Shown: positions 34,776-43,752 of the stretch, piece by piece
Position numbering within the stretch: position 1 is the stretch's first letter
Layout of the letters: each line of letters opens with the position of its first letter
DNA from: Gemmatimonadota bacterium
Lineage (GTDB): Bacteria > Gemmatimonadota > Gemmatimonadetes > Longimicrobiales > Gaopeijiaceae
Direction of reading: 5' to 3'
DNA: 52,062 bases
Assembly: GCA_009838975.1 (NCBI GenBank)
Contig: VXQO01000099.1
Location: 1 to 52,062, forward strand
The notes under the pieces: model-generated
Databases searched by the model: none
What the model was told of the DNA's origin: nothing
The model's input: the letters and a program-made list of their open reading frames with translations, nothing else
Made by a program: the position numbers and the translations under genes

Positions 34776-36467
34776 ATGGACGTCCGCCTCTGGACTTTCA
34801 TCATGGTGGGGGTTTCGTTCGCCCTCTACATCGGGGTGGCCATCTGGTCGCGGGCGAGTTCGACGAAGGACTTCTACGTGGCCGGCACGGGGGTGTCGCC
34901 GCTGGCCAACGGCATGGCCACCGCGGCGGACTGGATGTCGGCGGCCTCGTTCATCTCGATGGCGGGGCTGATCTCGTTCATGGGGTACGACGGGTCGGTC
35001 TACCTCATGGGATGGACGGGCGGCTACGTGCTGCTGGCCATGCTGCTGGCGCCCTATCTGCGCAAGTTCGGGGCCTACACGGTGCCGGAGTTCGTGGGGC
35101 AGCGGTACTACTCGCAGGTGGCGCGGGTGGTGGCGGTGGCGTGCGCGATCTTCGTCTCGTTCACGTATGTCAGCGGCCAGATGCGCGGCGTGGGCATCGT
35201 CTTCAGCCGCTTCCTCGAGGTGGACGTGACCGTCGGGGTGGTCATCGGGATGGGGATCGTCTTCTTCTACGCGGTTCTGGGCGGGATGAAGGGAATCACC
35301 TACACCCAGGTGGCGCAGTACTGCGTGCTCATCTTCGCCTACATGGTGCCGGCGTTCTTCCTCGCGATCATGCTGTCGGGGACGTTCATCCCGCAGCTGG
35401 GCTTCGGCGGGGCGGATCCCGAGACCGGCGTCTTCCTCCTCGACAAGCTCGACGGGCTGCACCGCGAACTGGGCTTTACGGCCTACACCGACGGGACGAA
35501 GTCGATGATCGACGTGTTCTTCATCACGGCCGCGCTCATGGTGGGCACGGCCGGGCTGCCGCACGTGATCATCCGCTTCTACACGGTGCCGAAGGTGCGC
35601 GACGCGCGGATTTCGGTGGGGTGGGCGCTGCTGTTCATCGCGATCCTGTACACGACCGCACCCGCCGTGGCCGTCTTCGCGCGTGCCAACCTGCTGGACA
35701 CCGTCGCCGGCCAGCCGTACGCGGAGATGCCCGAGTGGTTCAGCAAGTGGGAGGACACCGGGCTCATCACCTTCGACGACAAGGACGGGGACGGCAACAT
35801 CAACTACGTGGGCGACGCGGCCGAGAACGAACTGACGATCGACCGCGACATCATGGTGCTCGCCAACCCCGAGATATCGCGCCTGCCGAACTGGGTGGTG
35901 GGGCTGGTGGCGGCGGGCGGGCTGGCGGCGGCGCTGTCGACGGCGGCCGGGCTGCTTCTGGTCATCTCGTCGGCGATCAGTCACGACCTGCTGAAACGGG
36001 CGTGGAAACCGGACATATCGGAGAAGGGCGAACTGCTGGCCGCCCGGATCAGCGCGGCCTTCGCCGTTGTGATAGCTGGACTGCTGGGCATCTACCCGCC
36101 GGGATTCGTGGCCCAGATCGTGGCCTTCGCATTCGGCCTGGCGGCATCTTCCTTCTTCCCCGTGATCATTCTGGGCACGTTCACCCGCACGATGAACCGC
36201 GAGGGGGCGATCGCCGGCATGCTGTCGGGGATCACCCTGACGGCTGCGTACATCATCTACTTCCGCTTCGTGAACCCCGCGGCGGACTCGCCGGAAAACT
36301 GGTGGTTCGGCATCTCCCCCGAAGGGATCGGCACCGTCGGAATGCTGCTCAACTTCGCGGTCGCGTTCACCGTGTCGAAGTTCACTCCGTCGCCGCCGGC
36401 CAGCGTTCGCGAACTCGTCGACCGCATTCGCGTGCCGGGAACAATCGGGCCCCGAGACCAGTCGTGA
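34776..36467 (+). CDS. SSS-family sodium:solute symporter
   Basis: The 563-residue transporter has about 13 helices and SSS landmarks such as TAADWMSAASFISMAGL and VPEFVGQRY. It is close to the acetate or dicarboxylate-type (VC_2705) branch that pairs with DUF4212. A soluble loop between helices carries DDKDGDGNINYV, which has the spacing of an EF-hand calcium loop. The substrate is not known from sequence. It overlaps the next gene by 4 bases (GTGA). Confidence 0.92.
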   Translation: MDVRLWTFIMVGVSFALYIGVAIWSRASSTKDFYVAGTGVSPLANGMATAADWMSAASFISMAGLISFMGYDGSVYLMGWTGGYVLLAMLLAPYLRKFGAYTVPEFVGQRYYSQVARVVAVACAIFVSFTYVSGQMRGVGIVFSRFLEVDVTVGVVIGMGIVFFYAVLGGMKGITYTQVAQYCVLIFAYMVPAFFLAIMLSGTFIPQLGFGGADPETGVFLLDKLDGLHRELGFTAYTDGTKSMIDVFFITAALMVGTAGLPHVIIRFYTVPKVRDARISVGWALLFIAILYTTAPAVAVFARANLLDTVAGQPYAEMPEWFSKWEDTGLITFDDKDGDGNINYVGDAAENELTIDRDIMVLANPEISRLPNWVVGLVAAGGLAAALSTAAGLLLVISSAISHDLLKRAWKPDISEKGELLAARISAAFAVVIAGLLGIYPPGFVAQIVAFAFGLAASSFFPVIILGTFTRTMNREGAIAGMLSGITLTAAYIIYFRFVNPAADSPENWWFGISPEGIGTVGMLLNFAVAFTVSKFTPSPPASVRELVDRIRVPGTIGPRDQS

Positions 36468-37231
36468 GGGTCAGGCCCGGTCCGCGCGCCGCCTTCGCCG
36501 CCATCCTGCTGGCGGCCGCGCCGAGTGTCGCCCAGGCCCAGACCGAGATGCACTTCCAGTACGGGAGCATCACCAACCCGTTCGCCGAGACCTCGACCGG
36601 CACCGTCGTGCTCACCTTGCAGCACGCGTCCTTCTGGAGGTTCGGCGACAACTTCTTCTTTGTCGATTTGATGGAGGACGGCGTTGGCGATGGCTTCAAC
36701 GACAAGGACGCCTACGGGGAGTGGTACTCGAACTTGAGCCTGCGGAAGCTGGGCGGACGCGACCTCGGCTTCGGCCCGTTCGCGGACTTCGGCATCTTCG
36801 CGGGCGTCGCGTTCGGCGCCGACGCCAATGTCCTCCAGTGGCTGCCGGGCGCCCGCATCGCCTGGAACCTGCCGGGGTTCGTCTTCCTCAACACCGACTT
36901 CATGATGGCCGTCGACGGGACCGACGGCCTGGACGGCGGGAGTCCGCCCGAGCGGGACAGCCGCTTCGGGATCGACATCAACGGACTGTTCCCGTTCGAC
37001 CTCGGCAGTCAGTCCTTCTCCATCACGGGCCACGCGGAGTACTTCGTCGCCACGACCGACGAACTGGGCAACGACGTGCCGGCATCGATCCTGGCGCAGC
37101 CCCAGCTCCGCTGGGACATCGGTGCCGAGAACGGACTGTTCGTCGGGATCGAGTACCAGTACTGGAGCAACAAGCTGGGGACGGAGGTCAGCGAGAGCGT
37201 CGTGCAGGCGCTGGGGGTCTGGCAGTTCTAG
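36464..37231 (+). CDS. Tsx-like/DUF5020 outer-membrane protein
   Basis: The 255-residue product has a signal peptide (to about SVAQAQT), then a beta-barrel-like body with alternating hydrophobic residues and the terminal aromatic VWQF. The FGDNFFFVDLMEDG and GIEYQYWSNKLG segments fit the nucleoside-channel (Tsx/DUF5020) pattern. The start GTG 36464 overlaps the symporter stop. Together with DUF4212 and SSS it may form an uptake route: outer-membrane pore plus sodium symporter. Confidence 0.8.
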   Translation: MRVRPGPRAAFAAILLAAAPSVAQAQTEMHFQYGSITNPFAETSTGTVVLTLQHASFWRFGDNFFFVDLMEDGVGDGFNDKDAYGEWYSNLSLRKLGGRDLGFGPFADFGIFAGVAFGADANVLQWLPGARIAWNLPGFVFLNTDFMMAVDGTDGLDGGSPPERDSRFGIDINGLFPFDLGSQSFSITGHAEYFVATTDELGNDVPASILAQPQLRWDIGAENGLFVGIEYQYWSNKLGTEVSESVVQALGVWQF

Positions 37232-37425
37232 CTTGGCCACGCTGGATCGCGATCCCGAACGGCCTATGGCCCTCCTCCGTGATCCGCCCGGCCAGATACC
37301 GGGGGTTATTGCGGGATCCGCCAGCTGACGCTTGGTTAAGCCGAGTATCGCCGTTTTGGCACTCGCATCGGATTCAGCGGGGCCATTTTGTCGCGGATTA
37401 CCCCACGATTTCACGGCCCCAAGGT

Positions 37426-37467
37426 TTGACACCTACATTAGCCGCAGAAATATCATGTATGGTGTCA
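37426..37467 (+). promoter_or_regulatory. Candidate promoter and inverted repeat before the 37487 gene
   Basis: TTGACA at 37426-37431 is followed by TATCAT at 37451-37456 (19-base gap, a little long). The arms TGACACC-TACAT (37427-37438) and ATGTA-T-GGTGTCA (37455-37467) are inverted repeats with one extra base, so an operator or hairpin covers the promoter. The rest of the 255-base gap (37232-37486) shows nothing else recognisable. Confidence 0.5.
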
Positions 37468-37486
37468 TAAACGGAAGGGCCGCCAG

Positions 37487-38299
37487 ATGACTGTGGACAC
37501 TGAAACAAAGATCCTGCTGGGAATGATCGTGCTATTCTCTGGCGGGGCTGCCCTGTCACTTGTGTATGCTCTTCCGCCGGTGCTGACGGCGGCGTGCGTA
37601 TGTCTGGTCATCACTGCCACGCTCTACCGGTTTCTCGGAGGCGTGGAAGGCAGCCGTTTCGCGGTGGCCTCGTTTCGGGCGGGTGGCAGCGTCGCGGTTT
37701 TCGCTGCCGCGATGTGGTATGTGAACGGCGAACTGGTTGCAAGGAATCCGCCAATTCAACCCGGTCCGGAGGGCTGGGTCGCGATCGGACGGGACGGTGT
37801 CCCCGTCGATCTCCGTATCGGTGGACAATCTGTGAATCCGGACGCGTCGGAGTTCCTGCGGAACACGAGTTGGGACGTTCGCAGCGATTCCAACGCGGTC
37901 CGGGTGCAAGCGGGAGCGCACGACCTGGCCCTGATCGGCTTGCCCTCGTTCGGCTCTCTCGGCCTTTTCGACCATATCGAAATGGTTGAGGGACGCGGCC
38001 TGCGCTACACCGACGACCTCACCGAGGGGATGGAGGCCAGCCTCTCTCCACCGTACCCGTTCCGTATCCGCGCCGATGGATTCGGTGATAGTTACAACGG
38101 GTTTTCCATCCTCGACGCGGAAGATGCCGTCTTGATCGGTGGCTCTTTGCTCAGCAAGAGTTTCCTTTTCTTCGAACACGCGGGGAGCCACTTCATGGTC
38201 TTCGTGTCGCGGGCAGTCCACAACGATGCGGATCGTGCACCTTTCGCCGCGTTCGGGTTCGCGCAGGTGAGGCTGTCGTTCAGGGGATCCACCCCGTAA
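37487..38299 (+). CDS. Membrane protein of unknown function
   Basis: The 270-residue product has two to three N-terminal membrane segments (residues 8-30, 32-49, 65-82) and an extracytoplasmic domain of about 185 residues, probably beta-rich. No family was recognised. GGAAGG lies before the ATG. The gene stands alone between the symporter cluster and the lipoprotein cluster. Composition is slightly less GC-rich than the dcw cluster. Confidence 0.7.
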   Translation: MTVDTETKILLGMIVLFSGGAALSLVYALPPVLTAACVCLVITATLYRFLGGVEGSRFAVASFRAGGSVAVFAAAMWYVNGELVARNPPIQPGPEGWVAIGRDGVPVDLRIGGQSVNPDASEFLRNTSWDVRSDSNAVRVQAGAHDLALIGLPSFGSLGLFDHIEMVEGRGLRYTDDLTEGMEASLSPPYPFRIRADGFGDSYNGFSILDAEDAVLIGGSLLSKSFLFFEHAGSHFMVFVSRAVHNDADRAPFAAFGFAQVRLSFRGSTP

Positions 38300-38480
38300 G
38301 CCGACGGATCAGCCAGCCGTGCAGCCGGATGGCCTCGTTACCAACTCGGGCCTCGCCCCCCCTCTTTGGCTGCCCCGACGTCAACCCTGCCAATCTGCCA
38401 GACAGGATCTGTCATTTCGGCGGACTTGGCCGGGCCATCGGGGCAGGCGAGGCCGGTGGTGCGGTCCACGGGGAACCATA

Positions 38481-40655
38481 GTGACAAAGGAAACGCTAGC
38501 ATTCTGTGCCGCCGTGGCCATTCTCTGGGCCTCCGCCTGCGGAGACGAAGGGACAGCACCGGTCGCACCTGATCCGCCTCGGCCCACAACCGTCGTCGTT
38601 ACTCCGTCGACGGCAGAACTGACGACACTCGGCACCATAGTCCGCTTCTCTGCCGAAGTGCGGGACCAGAACGGACAGGTGATGACACGGGTCGCCGTAA
38701 CCTGGTCGAGCGCCGACGCTTCGGTCGCGACGATAGACGCCTCCGGGCTTGCGACGGCCGTGGGCAACGGCACGGCCACGATCACAGCCGCAGTTGGGAG
38801 CGCCCAGGGAACCGCCCGAATCACCGTGGACGCCCCATCCCACGCTCCGCCCTATCACGGAACCGTCTTCCTGGACCCCGATATCATTGTTCCATCGGAT
38901 CCAACGGATTTCGTGGGTCTTGAGGCGGCTGGCCGCGGCGAGCGGCTCGTCTATGACCGGCGGTCCGCGGCGTGGATCACGATCCAGGCCTACCTGTTCG
39001 ACGCCGTTTTCGCCAACGGCCCTTCCGTCGAGTTTCAGGTCAATCCGGAGTTCGGAACATGGGCGGAGGCCGAAGCGGCAGCCCGCGACTACGCCCCCGC
39101 GATCGGCCAGATTCCGACCGCATTGCGGGAGGACATGGACGCCGTCTGGATACACCGGGGCGACGAGGCGTTCGGAGGCGGAAACCGCTCGCTACTCGTA
39201 CACACGGATCGCGGCGAACAGTACCGGCAGCAGGGGGTCCTCCCGGAGGTGTTCGTGCACGAGGGTGTCCACACGTCGCTCGATTCAACCCATGCGGACG
39301 CGCCCGGCTGGCTTGCGGCGCAAACAGCCGACCCCACGTTCATCTCGACCTATGCCAGGGACTACCCCGACCGGGACGACCTGGCCGAGAGCTTCAGCGC
39401 CTGGCTGGCCGTCAGACACCGCAGGGACCGCATCACGGAGGGCATGGCGGACACGATTACGGCGGCGATCCCCAACCGCCTGGCCTACTTCGACAGCCTG
39501 GACCTCAACCTCTGCCCCGTCGTCAATGGAGGCGCGTGCGGGGCTCCGGCGCAGTGGACACTGTCAGGCACCGTCAGTCACGGATGGGCCGACCCCGAGT
39601 CGGGGCCCTCAGTGGCGAACCCCGGGGGCCGAGTCGTTGGCGCCGTCGCTGAAGTCGTCGACGGCCCCGATGCCGGACGAAAGGCGACCACGGACGATAA
39701 CGGTCGCTACCTGCTGGAATCGCTGAAAGAGGCGCAGTTCACCGTTCGTGTTGCGGCGGAAGGGTTCGCGCCGGTCGCCCGAACTCTGATTCTGGGTTCG
39801 GACACGACCTTGGCGTTCGCCATCTCCCGTGCGCTGCCGGCCCGGAGACCGCCGGCCCCGTTCCCCGACACGGATCCCGAATGGCTTCGGACGGTGTCCT
39901 CCGACTATCCGCACGCGCATCGCGTAGCCAACGTGCGCGTGTTCTCCGACATCAGCCCGGCCTTCAGCGAGGAACATGCCGAGCATCTGAGCCGGGTGTG
40001 GGACTTCTTCGACGCCCTCTACGCCGAAAACCGCGGCGCTTTCGTCGATGCCTACTACACATCGGATCCGACCGTCTTCAACAAGGTCGCACCGCACTGT
40101 CCAACGATCTTCATCCCCGGCGCCAGGAACGTAACGGGCTGCTATTTCGACTACCCGCGCTGGTTCATCATGCCCTACCAGATCCCGGACCTGGGCACCC
40201 AGTTGCATGAGATAGGCCACGACTTCGCCTTCGCGACATGGCCCGAGATCGAAGCCTCTCAATGGTTCAGGGAAGGGACGGCCCAATACTTCGAGGGCGG
40301 TGCGTTCACCGACGCCGGCTCGCTCCGAGTCCCGGCTCCTTTCCACTGGTGCACCGATCTCTTCCTGCGGTTTGACCGGGAAGACCGCCTCATACCCCTC
40401 GGGCAACTCCTGCGCCTCGCGAAGGTCGATTTCCTCGCGGACAACTGGCGCACCTACTCGCAGTCGTGCATGCTGTTCGACTACCTGGAGCGTCATGAAC
40501 CAGGCGCTCTGTACGCGCTTATCCAGGGAATCAACGCTGGCCGGATCACGTCCAATGACGAGTTGATCGCCGCGCTCCTCGCACTGACCGGCCGGTCCGT
40601 CGGCGAGCTTGAGGAGGCGTACGAATCCTATGCGCGAATCGCCGGCGGAAGATGA
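38481..40655 (+). CDS. Big_2 lipoprotein with two HExxH metallopeptidase regions
   Basis: The 724-residue protein starts with a lipoprotein signal ending in lipobox ASAC and an Ig-like Big_2 domain (about residues 35-115). A first zinc motif HEGVH lies at residues 260-264, followed by a DLAESFSAWL segment that could give the third ligand. A carboxypeptidase-regulatory-like beta domain covers about residues 350-435 (DDNGRYLLESL). A second motif HEIGH lies at 576-580, with a later WFREGTAQYFEGG typical of gluzincins. Two peptidase domains in one chain are unusual. The start GTG 38481 is directly before the signal peptide; an open frame to 38319 lacks one. It overlaps the repeat at its 3' end. 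Confidence 0.85.
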   Translation: MTKETLAFCAAVAILWASACGDEGTAPVAPDPPRPTTVVVTPSTAELTTLGTIVRFSAEVRDQNGQVMTRVAVTWSSADASVATIDASGLATAVGNGTATITAAVGSAQGTARITVDAPSHAPPYHGTVFLDPDIIVPSDPTDFVGLEAAGRGERLVYDRRSAAWITIQAYLFDAVFANGPSVEFQVNPEFGTWAEAEAAARDYAPAIGQIPTALREDMDAVWIHRGDEAFGGGNRSLLVHTDRGEQYRQQGVLPEVFVHEGVHTSLDSTHADAPGWLAAQTADPTFISTYARDYPDRDDLAESFSAWLAVRHRRDRITEGMADTITAAIPNRLAYFDSLDLNLCPVVNGGACGAPAQWTLSGTVSHGWADPESGPSVANPGGRVVGAVAEVVDGPDAGRKATTDDNGRYLLESLKEAQFTVRVAAEGFAPVARTLILGSDTTLAFAISRALPARRPPAPFPDTDPEWLRTVSSDYPHAHRVANVRVFSDISPAFSEEHAEHLSRVWDFFDALYAENRGAFVDAYYTSDPTVFNKVAPHCPTIFIPGARNVTGCYFDYPRWFIMPYQIPDLGTQLHEIGHDFAFATWPEIEASQWFREGTAQYFEGGAFTDAGSLRVPAPFHWCTDLFLRFDREDRLIPLGQLLRLAKVDFLADNWRTYSQSCMLFDYLERHEPGALYALIQGINAGRITSNDELIAALLALTGRSVGELEEAYESYARIAGGR

Positions 40656-41038
40656 CGAGACCCCAACTTGGTCTACCCTCCGGTAGCCAGCATCGGCACT
40701 CACCACAGGAGTCAATGCGGCGCGGTTGCCGACCGTTGAACCGGCTGTGCCTGCTGCTGGCGGCCCTGGCCGTGACCAAGGGGTGCGGTGACGGTGCAGC
40801 CACCGTTACGCCGCCGCCGGATCCGCCTCGTCCCACAACGCTGGTGGTAAGCCCTGCCACGGCGGAGTTCTCCACGCTCGGCGCGTCCGTTCAACTGACG
40901 GCGGAGGTTCGCGACCAGAACGGTAGCGTGATGACCGGCGCGGCGGTGTCGTGGTCGAGCAGCGCCGCGTCCGTCGCGACGGTGGACGCGGCCGGCCTGG
41001 TGACGGCGGTTGCCGGTGGGGCTGCGACAATCACCGCG
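40644..41038 (+). repeat. Direct repeat, copy 1 of 2 (395 bases)
   Basis: This copy starts in the last codons of the metallopeptidase gene (GGCGGAAGATGACGAGACC) and covers the 5' leader, ribosome site, signal peptide and Big_2 domain of the dipeptidase-like gene. It is similar, with no net length change, to 42161-42555. Confidence 0.85.
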
Positions 41039-42094
41039 ATGGCCGCTGAGGCGTCAGGGACCGCCGAGGTCTCGGTGATCGATATGGAGTGGGCCGCCGC
41101 GTTCGTCGCGCGGCAGCATGTCGTCGACGTCATGAACGTCGGGGTGCGGGTCGACCCGGACTGCATCGTGGACTGCGAACGGACGCTCTTTCCCGGAGAC
41201 GGACGGCGCGACCTGGGAGGCATCAAGGAAGTCACCGGAATCGACATGAGCATGACGAATCCGGGTCAGGGAGACTACCCCGAGCAGTTCAGCGACGGGA
41301 GAGTCGCCAACGTCCGTGTCGTCCGCACATATGCGGACATCGAGGTCGCTCAGCAGGACGGCGACTTTGCGATCATGTGGTATTTGCAGACCCGGCCGGC
41401 CACCGGCCGGTGGCAGCTTGGCGGGGATGTTGCAGCCCTGCGCGATTGGTATGACGATGGACTTCGGGTCTTGCAGATCGCCTACGGCAGTCACCGGGAA
41501 GATGCGCGAGGACCCGACGAGCGGCTCGGGTACGGCGCCGGGGAGGGAGAGGAAAGGGGTGTCACGGATCTCGGCCAACGCGCCATCGCAGAAATGAACC
41601 GACTGGGCATGGTTGTGGACTGTTCGCACTGCAACCGGCAGACGACGCTCGACGCGGCGGCCATCTCGACGCAGCCGATCCTCGCCAACCACGCGAACGC
41701 CGAGGCTCTGACCGATGACCCCTACGACCGCAACAAGACCGACGAGGAATTGATGGCCGTCGCGGCCACCGGTGGCGTGATCGGGGTCACAGCGATCAGG
41801 CTGTTTCTCGACACCGACGGCGACGGCGTCACAGGCATGGACGATATGATCGTCCACATCGAGTACATTGCGTCGCTGGTCGGCATCGACCATGTCGGAA
41901 TCGCGACGGACACTTATGTGGACGGTTGGGAACCGAGCTCGCATCACTACGCGAGCGCTGATCTCGCCGCTCTCGATCGCTGGATGCGGCTCACCGCCCG
42001 GCTGCGGGCCCGTGGCTGGAGCGAGGAGGACTTGGCCAAGCTGCTCGGTGGCAACTTCCTTCGGGTGTTTCGGGAAGTCCTCCCGCGGCAGTAA
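40715..42094 (+). CDS. Big_2 lipoprotein with an M19 dipeptidase-like domain
   Basis: The 459-residue protein has a lipoprotein-type signal (Cys at residue 24) and a Big_2 domain (about residues 35-120), then a membrane-dipeptidase-like domain. C-terminal features match M19: MVVDCSHCNRQT, PILANHANAEALTDDPYD, YIASLVGIDHVGIATD and LLGGNFLRVF. However, the N-terminal HxD metal pair and the bridging Glu of renal dipeptidase are not visible; the corresponding stretches read VMNVGVRVD and AIMWYLQTRP. The enzyme may be inactive or use another metal arrangement. ATG 40715 has AGGAG in front; an alternative ATG 40652 overlaps the previous stop (ATGA) but adds non-signal sequence. Confidence 0.82.
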   Translation: MRRGCRPLNRLCLLLAALAVTKGCGDGAATVTPPPDPPRPTTLVVSPATAEFSTLGASVQLTAEVRDQNGSVMTGAAVSWSSSAASVATVDAAGLVTAVAGGAATITAMAAEASGTAEVSVIDMEWAAAFVARQHVVDVMNVGVRVDPDCIVDCERTLFPGDGRRDLGGIKEVTGIDMSMTNPGQGDYPEQFSDGRVANVRVVRTYADIEVAQQDGDFAIMWYLQTRPATGRWQLGGDVAALRDWYDDGLRVLQIAYGSHREDARGPDERLGYGAGEGEERGVTDLGQRAIAEMNRLGMVVDCSHCNRQTTLDAAAISTQPILANHANAEALTDDPYDRNKTDEELMAVAATGGVIGVTAIRLFLDTDGDGVTGMDDMIVHIEYIASLVGIDHVGIATDTYVDGWEPSSHHYASADLAALDRWMRLTARLRARGWSEEDLAKLLGGNFLRVFREVLPRQ

Positions 42095-42097
42095 GGG

Positions 42098-42172
42098 ACA
42101 TGGCCACAGGCGTGGGACACCTCCAACTGGTTGGTCGGAGGGACCGCCACGTACTTCGAGGGCGGAAGATGA
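42098..42172 (+). pseudogene. Remnant of a metallopeptidase gene
   Basis: Twenty-four codons in frame with the preceding gene read TWPQAWDTSNWLVGGTATYF and then EGGR before TGA. The intact peptidase upstream has TWPEIEASQWFREGTAQYFE and then GG, so this is the tail of a lost paralogue. It is fused at its stop to the second copy of the 395-base repeat. Confidence 0.8.
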
Positions 42173-42555
42173 CGAGACCCGAACCTGGTCTACCCTCTGG
42201 TAGCCAGCATCGGCACTCGCCAGAGGAGTCAATGCAGCCCAGTTGCCGGCCGCTGACCCGGCTGTGCGTCCTGCTGGCGGCCGTGGCCGTGACCAAGGGA
42301 TGCGGTGACGGTGGAACCACCATTGCTCCGCCGCCAGACCCGCCACGTCCCACAACGGTGGTGGTGAGCCCTGCCACGGCGGAGCTCTCCGTGCTCGGCG
42401 CAGCCGTTCAACTGGCGGTCGATGTGCGCGACCAAAACGGCAACGTGATTGCCGGCGCGGCGGTGTCGTGGTCAAGCAGCGCGGCATCCGTTGCGACGGT
42501 GGACGCGACGGGGCTGGTGACCGCGGTGGCCAACGGCAACGCGACGATCACCGCG
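42161..42555 (+). repeat. Direct repeat, copy 2 of 2 (395 bases)
   Basis: It covers the leader, AGGAG ribosome site, lipoprotein signal and Big_2 domain of the beta-lactamase-like gene, and matches 40644-41038 over the whole length at roughly 85 percent by eye. The copies are 1517 bases apart and could recombine to delete the dipeptidase-like gene. Confidence 0.85.
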
Positions 42556-43752
42556 AGCGCCGGGTCCGCGTCCGGGTCTGCGGCGGTGAGAGTCGCCGAC
42601 TTCACGGATTTGCTGCAGGGATTCATCGACGCGCACGGCATCGGAGCTGCCGCGCTTGGGATTATGAAACAGGGCAAGATCGTCTACGACCAGGTGATCG
42701 GCCACATGGATGCCGGGCGCCAGGTGCCGGCACGGCAGGACATGGTGATGAGGCTCGCGAGCGTGACCAAACCGATCACTGCTGCCGCCATCCATAAGCT
42801 GGCAAGCGACGGGATGCTGGCGCTGAATGACCGTGTCTTCGATTTGGGGCAGACCGGAGGCGGCCTGCTGGAGATTGATCCATTCCCACAACTGGGCGAT
42901 ACGCGGCTGGCAGACATTACCCTGCTGCACCTGCTTCAGCACCGAGGCGGCTGGGACCGCGAAGTCACATCGGACTTCGCGTTCCGGGAGATAGAGATCG
43001 CGTCGGCGCTGTCGGTCGCGAGTCCCCCGGGACGGAAGAACACTGTCCGGTTCGTCCTGGGTCAGCCCCTCCAGTTCAGCCCCGGTTCGCGGCGCGCGTA
43101 CTCGAACATCGGATACCTTGTGCTCGGCCTCGTTATCGAGGAAGTGTCAGGCCAGGACTACATGACCTATCTGCTTGAGAACATCTTCGACCCTCTCGGC
43201 GTTCCTCGGGACGATGTCATTCAAGGCCGTACTTTCCCCGATGACCGGAGCGACCGGGAGCCCTGGTATGACGGCATACGGAGATGCCGAAACGTCTTCG
43301 ACCCGCCTGGACCTGATGTTCGCTGCCCGGAAGGAGGGTGGGATCACGAGGCCAAGATCGCCCATGGCGGTCTAGTAGCGTCCACTCGGGCGGTTTTGGC
43401 GTTTGTCGAGGCCTACCAGGTCGCTGGCGACGACATTGGTCGCCGTCGCAGAGGGGGAGAGGGGCCTGGGTGGTGGTGGTATCACACGGGAAGCCTCGAC
43501 GGCACCAACACGCTGGTGCTCCAACGCGGCACCGGAATCGGCTACGTCGTTCTCTTCAATCGCCGACTCCGACCATCGTCAGGTCCCAGCTACGTAGAGT
43601 TGTTCATGGAAGTCATTGAGGACCAACTGGCCGCCCTGGCGTCGGCAAGATACTCCGTAGCGGTGGCTGTCGCCGGCGAGACGGGTCCCGACAGCGGCGA
43701 TGTGCTTCTCGACCGGGGTGTTCCGGTCGCTGCAGGACGGGGGCCCCGCTGA
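42232..43752 (+). CDS. Big_2 lipoprotein with a serine beta-lactamase-like (S12) domain
   Basis: The 506-residue protein has a lipoprotein-type signal (Cys at residue 24), a Big_2 domain and then a class C beta-lactamase-fold domain (about residues 125-500). The three active-site motifs are present: S177-VT-K180, Y290-S-N292, and H418-T-G420. This fold covers beta-lactamases, D-amino-acid peptidases and esterases; an esterase or peptidase role is at least as likely as lactamase. The start ATG 42232 has GAGGAG upstream. The first 400 bases are the repeated cassette, so the signal and Ig module were joined to this domain by duplication. Confidence 0.88.
   Translation: MQPSCRPLTRLCVLLAAVAVTKGCGDGGTTIAPPPDPPRPTTVVVSPATAELSVLGAAVQLAVDVRDQNGNVIAGAAVSWSSSAASVATVDATGLVTAVANGNATITASAGSASGSAAVRVADFTDLLQGFIDAHGIGAAALGIMKQGKIVYDQVIGHMDAGRQVPARQDMVMRLASVTKPITAAAIHKLASDGMLALNDRVFDLGQTGGGLLEIDPFPQLGDTRLADITLLHLLQHRGGWDREVTSDFAFREIEIASALSVASPPGRKNTVRFVLGQPLQFSPGSRRAYSNIGYLVLGLVIEEVSGQDYMTYLLENIFDPLGVPRDDVIQGRTFPDDRSDREPWYDGIRRCRNVFDPPGPDVRCPEGGWDHEAKIAHGGLVASTRAVLAFVEAYQVAGDDIGRRRRGGEGPGWWWYHTGSLDGTNTLVLQRGTGIGYVVLFNRRLRPSSGPSYVELFMEVIEDQLAALASARYSVAVAVAGETGPDSGDVLLDRGVPVAAGRGPR

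Noticed and set aside
42100-42231. Earlier ATG start for the beta-lactamase-like gene
   Set aside because: The added 44 residues overlie the peptidase remnant in another frame, and the signal peptide begins at ATG 42232 with GAGGAG in front.
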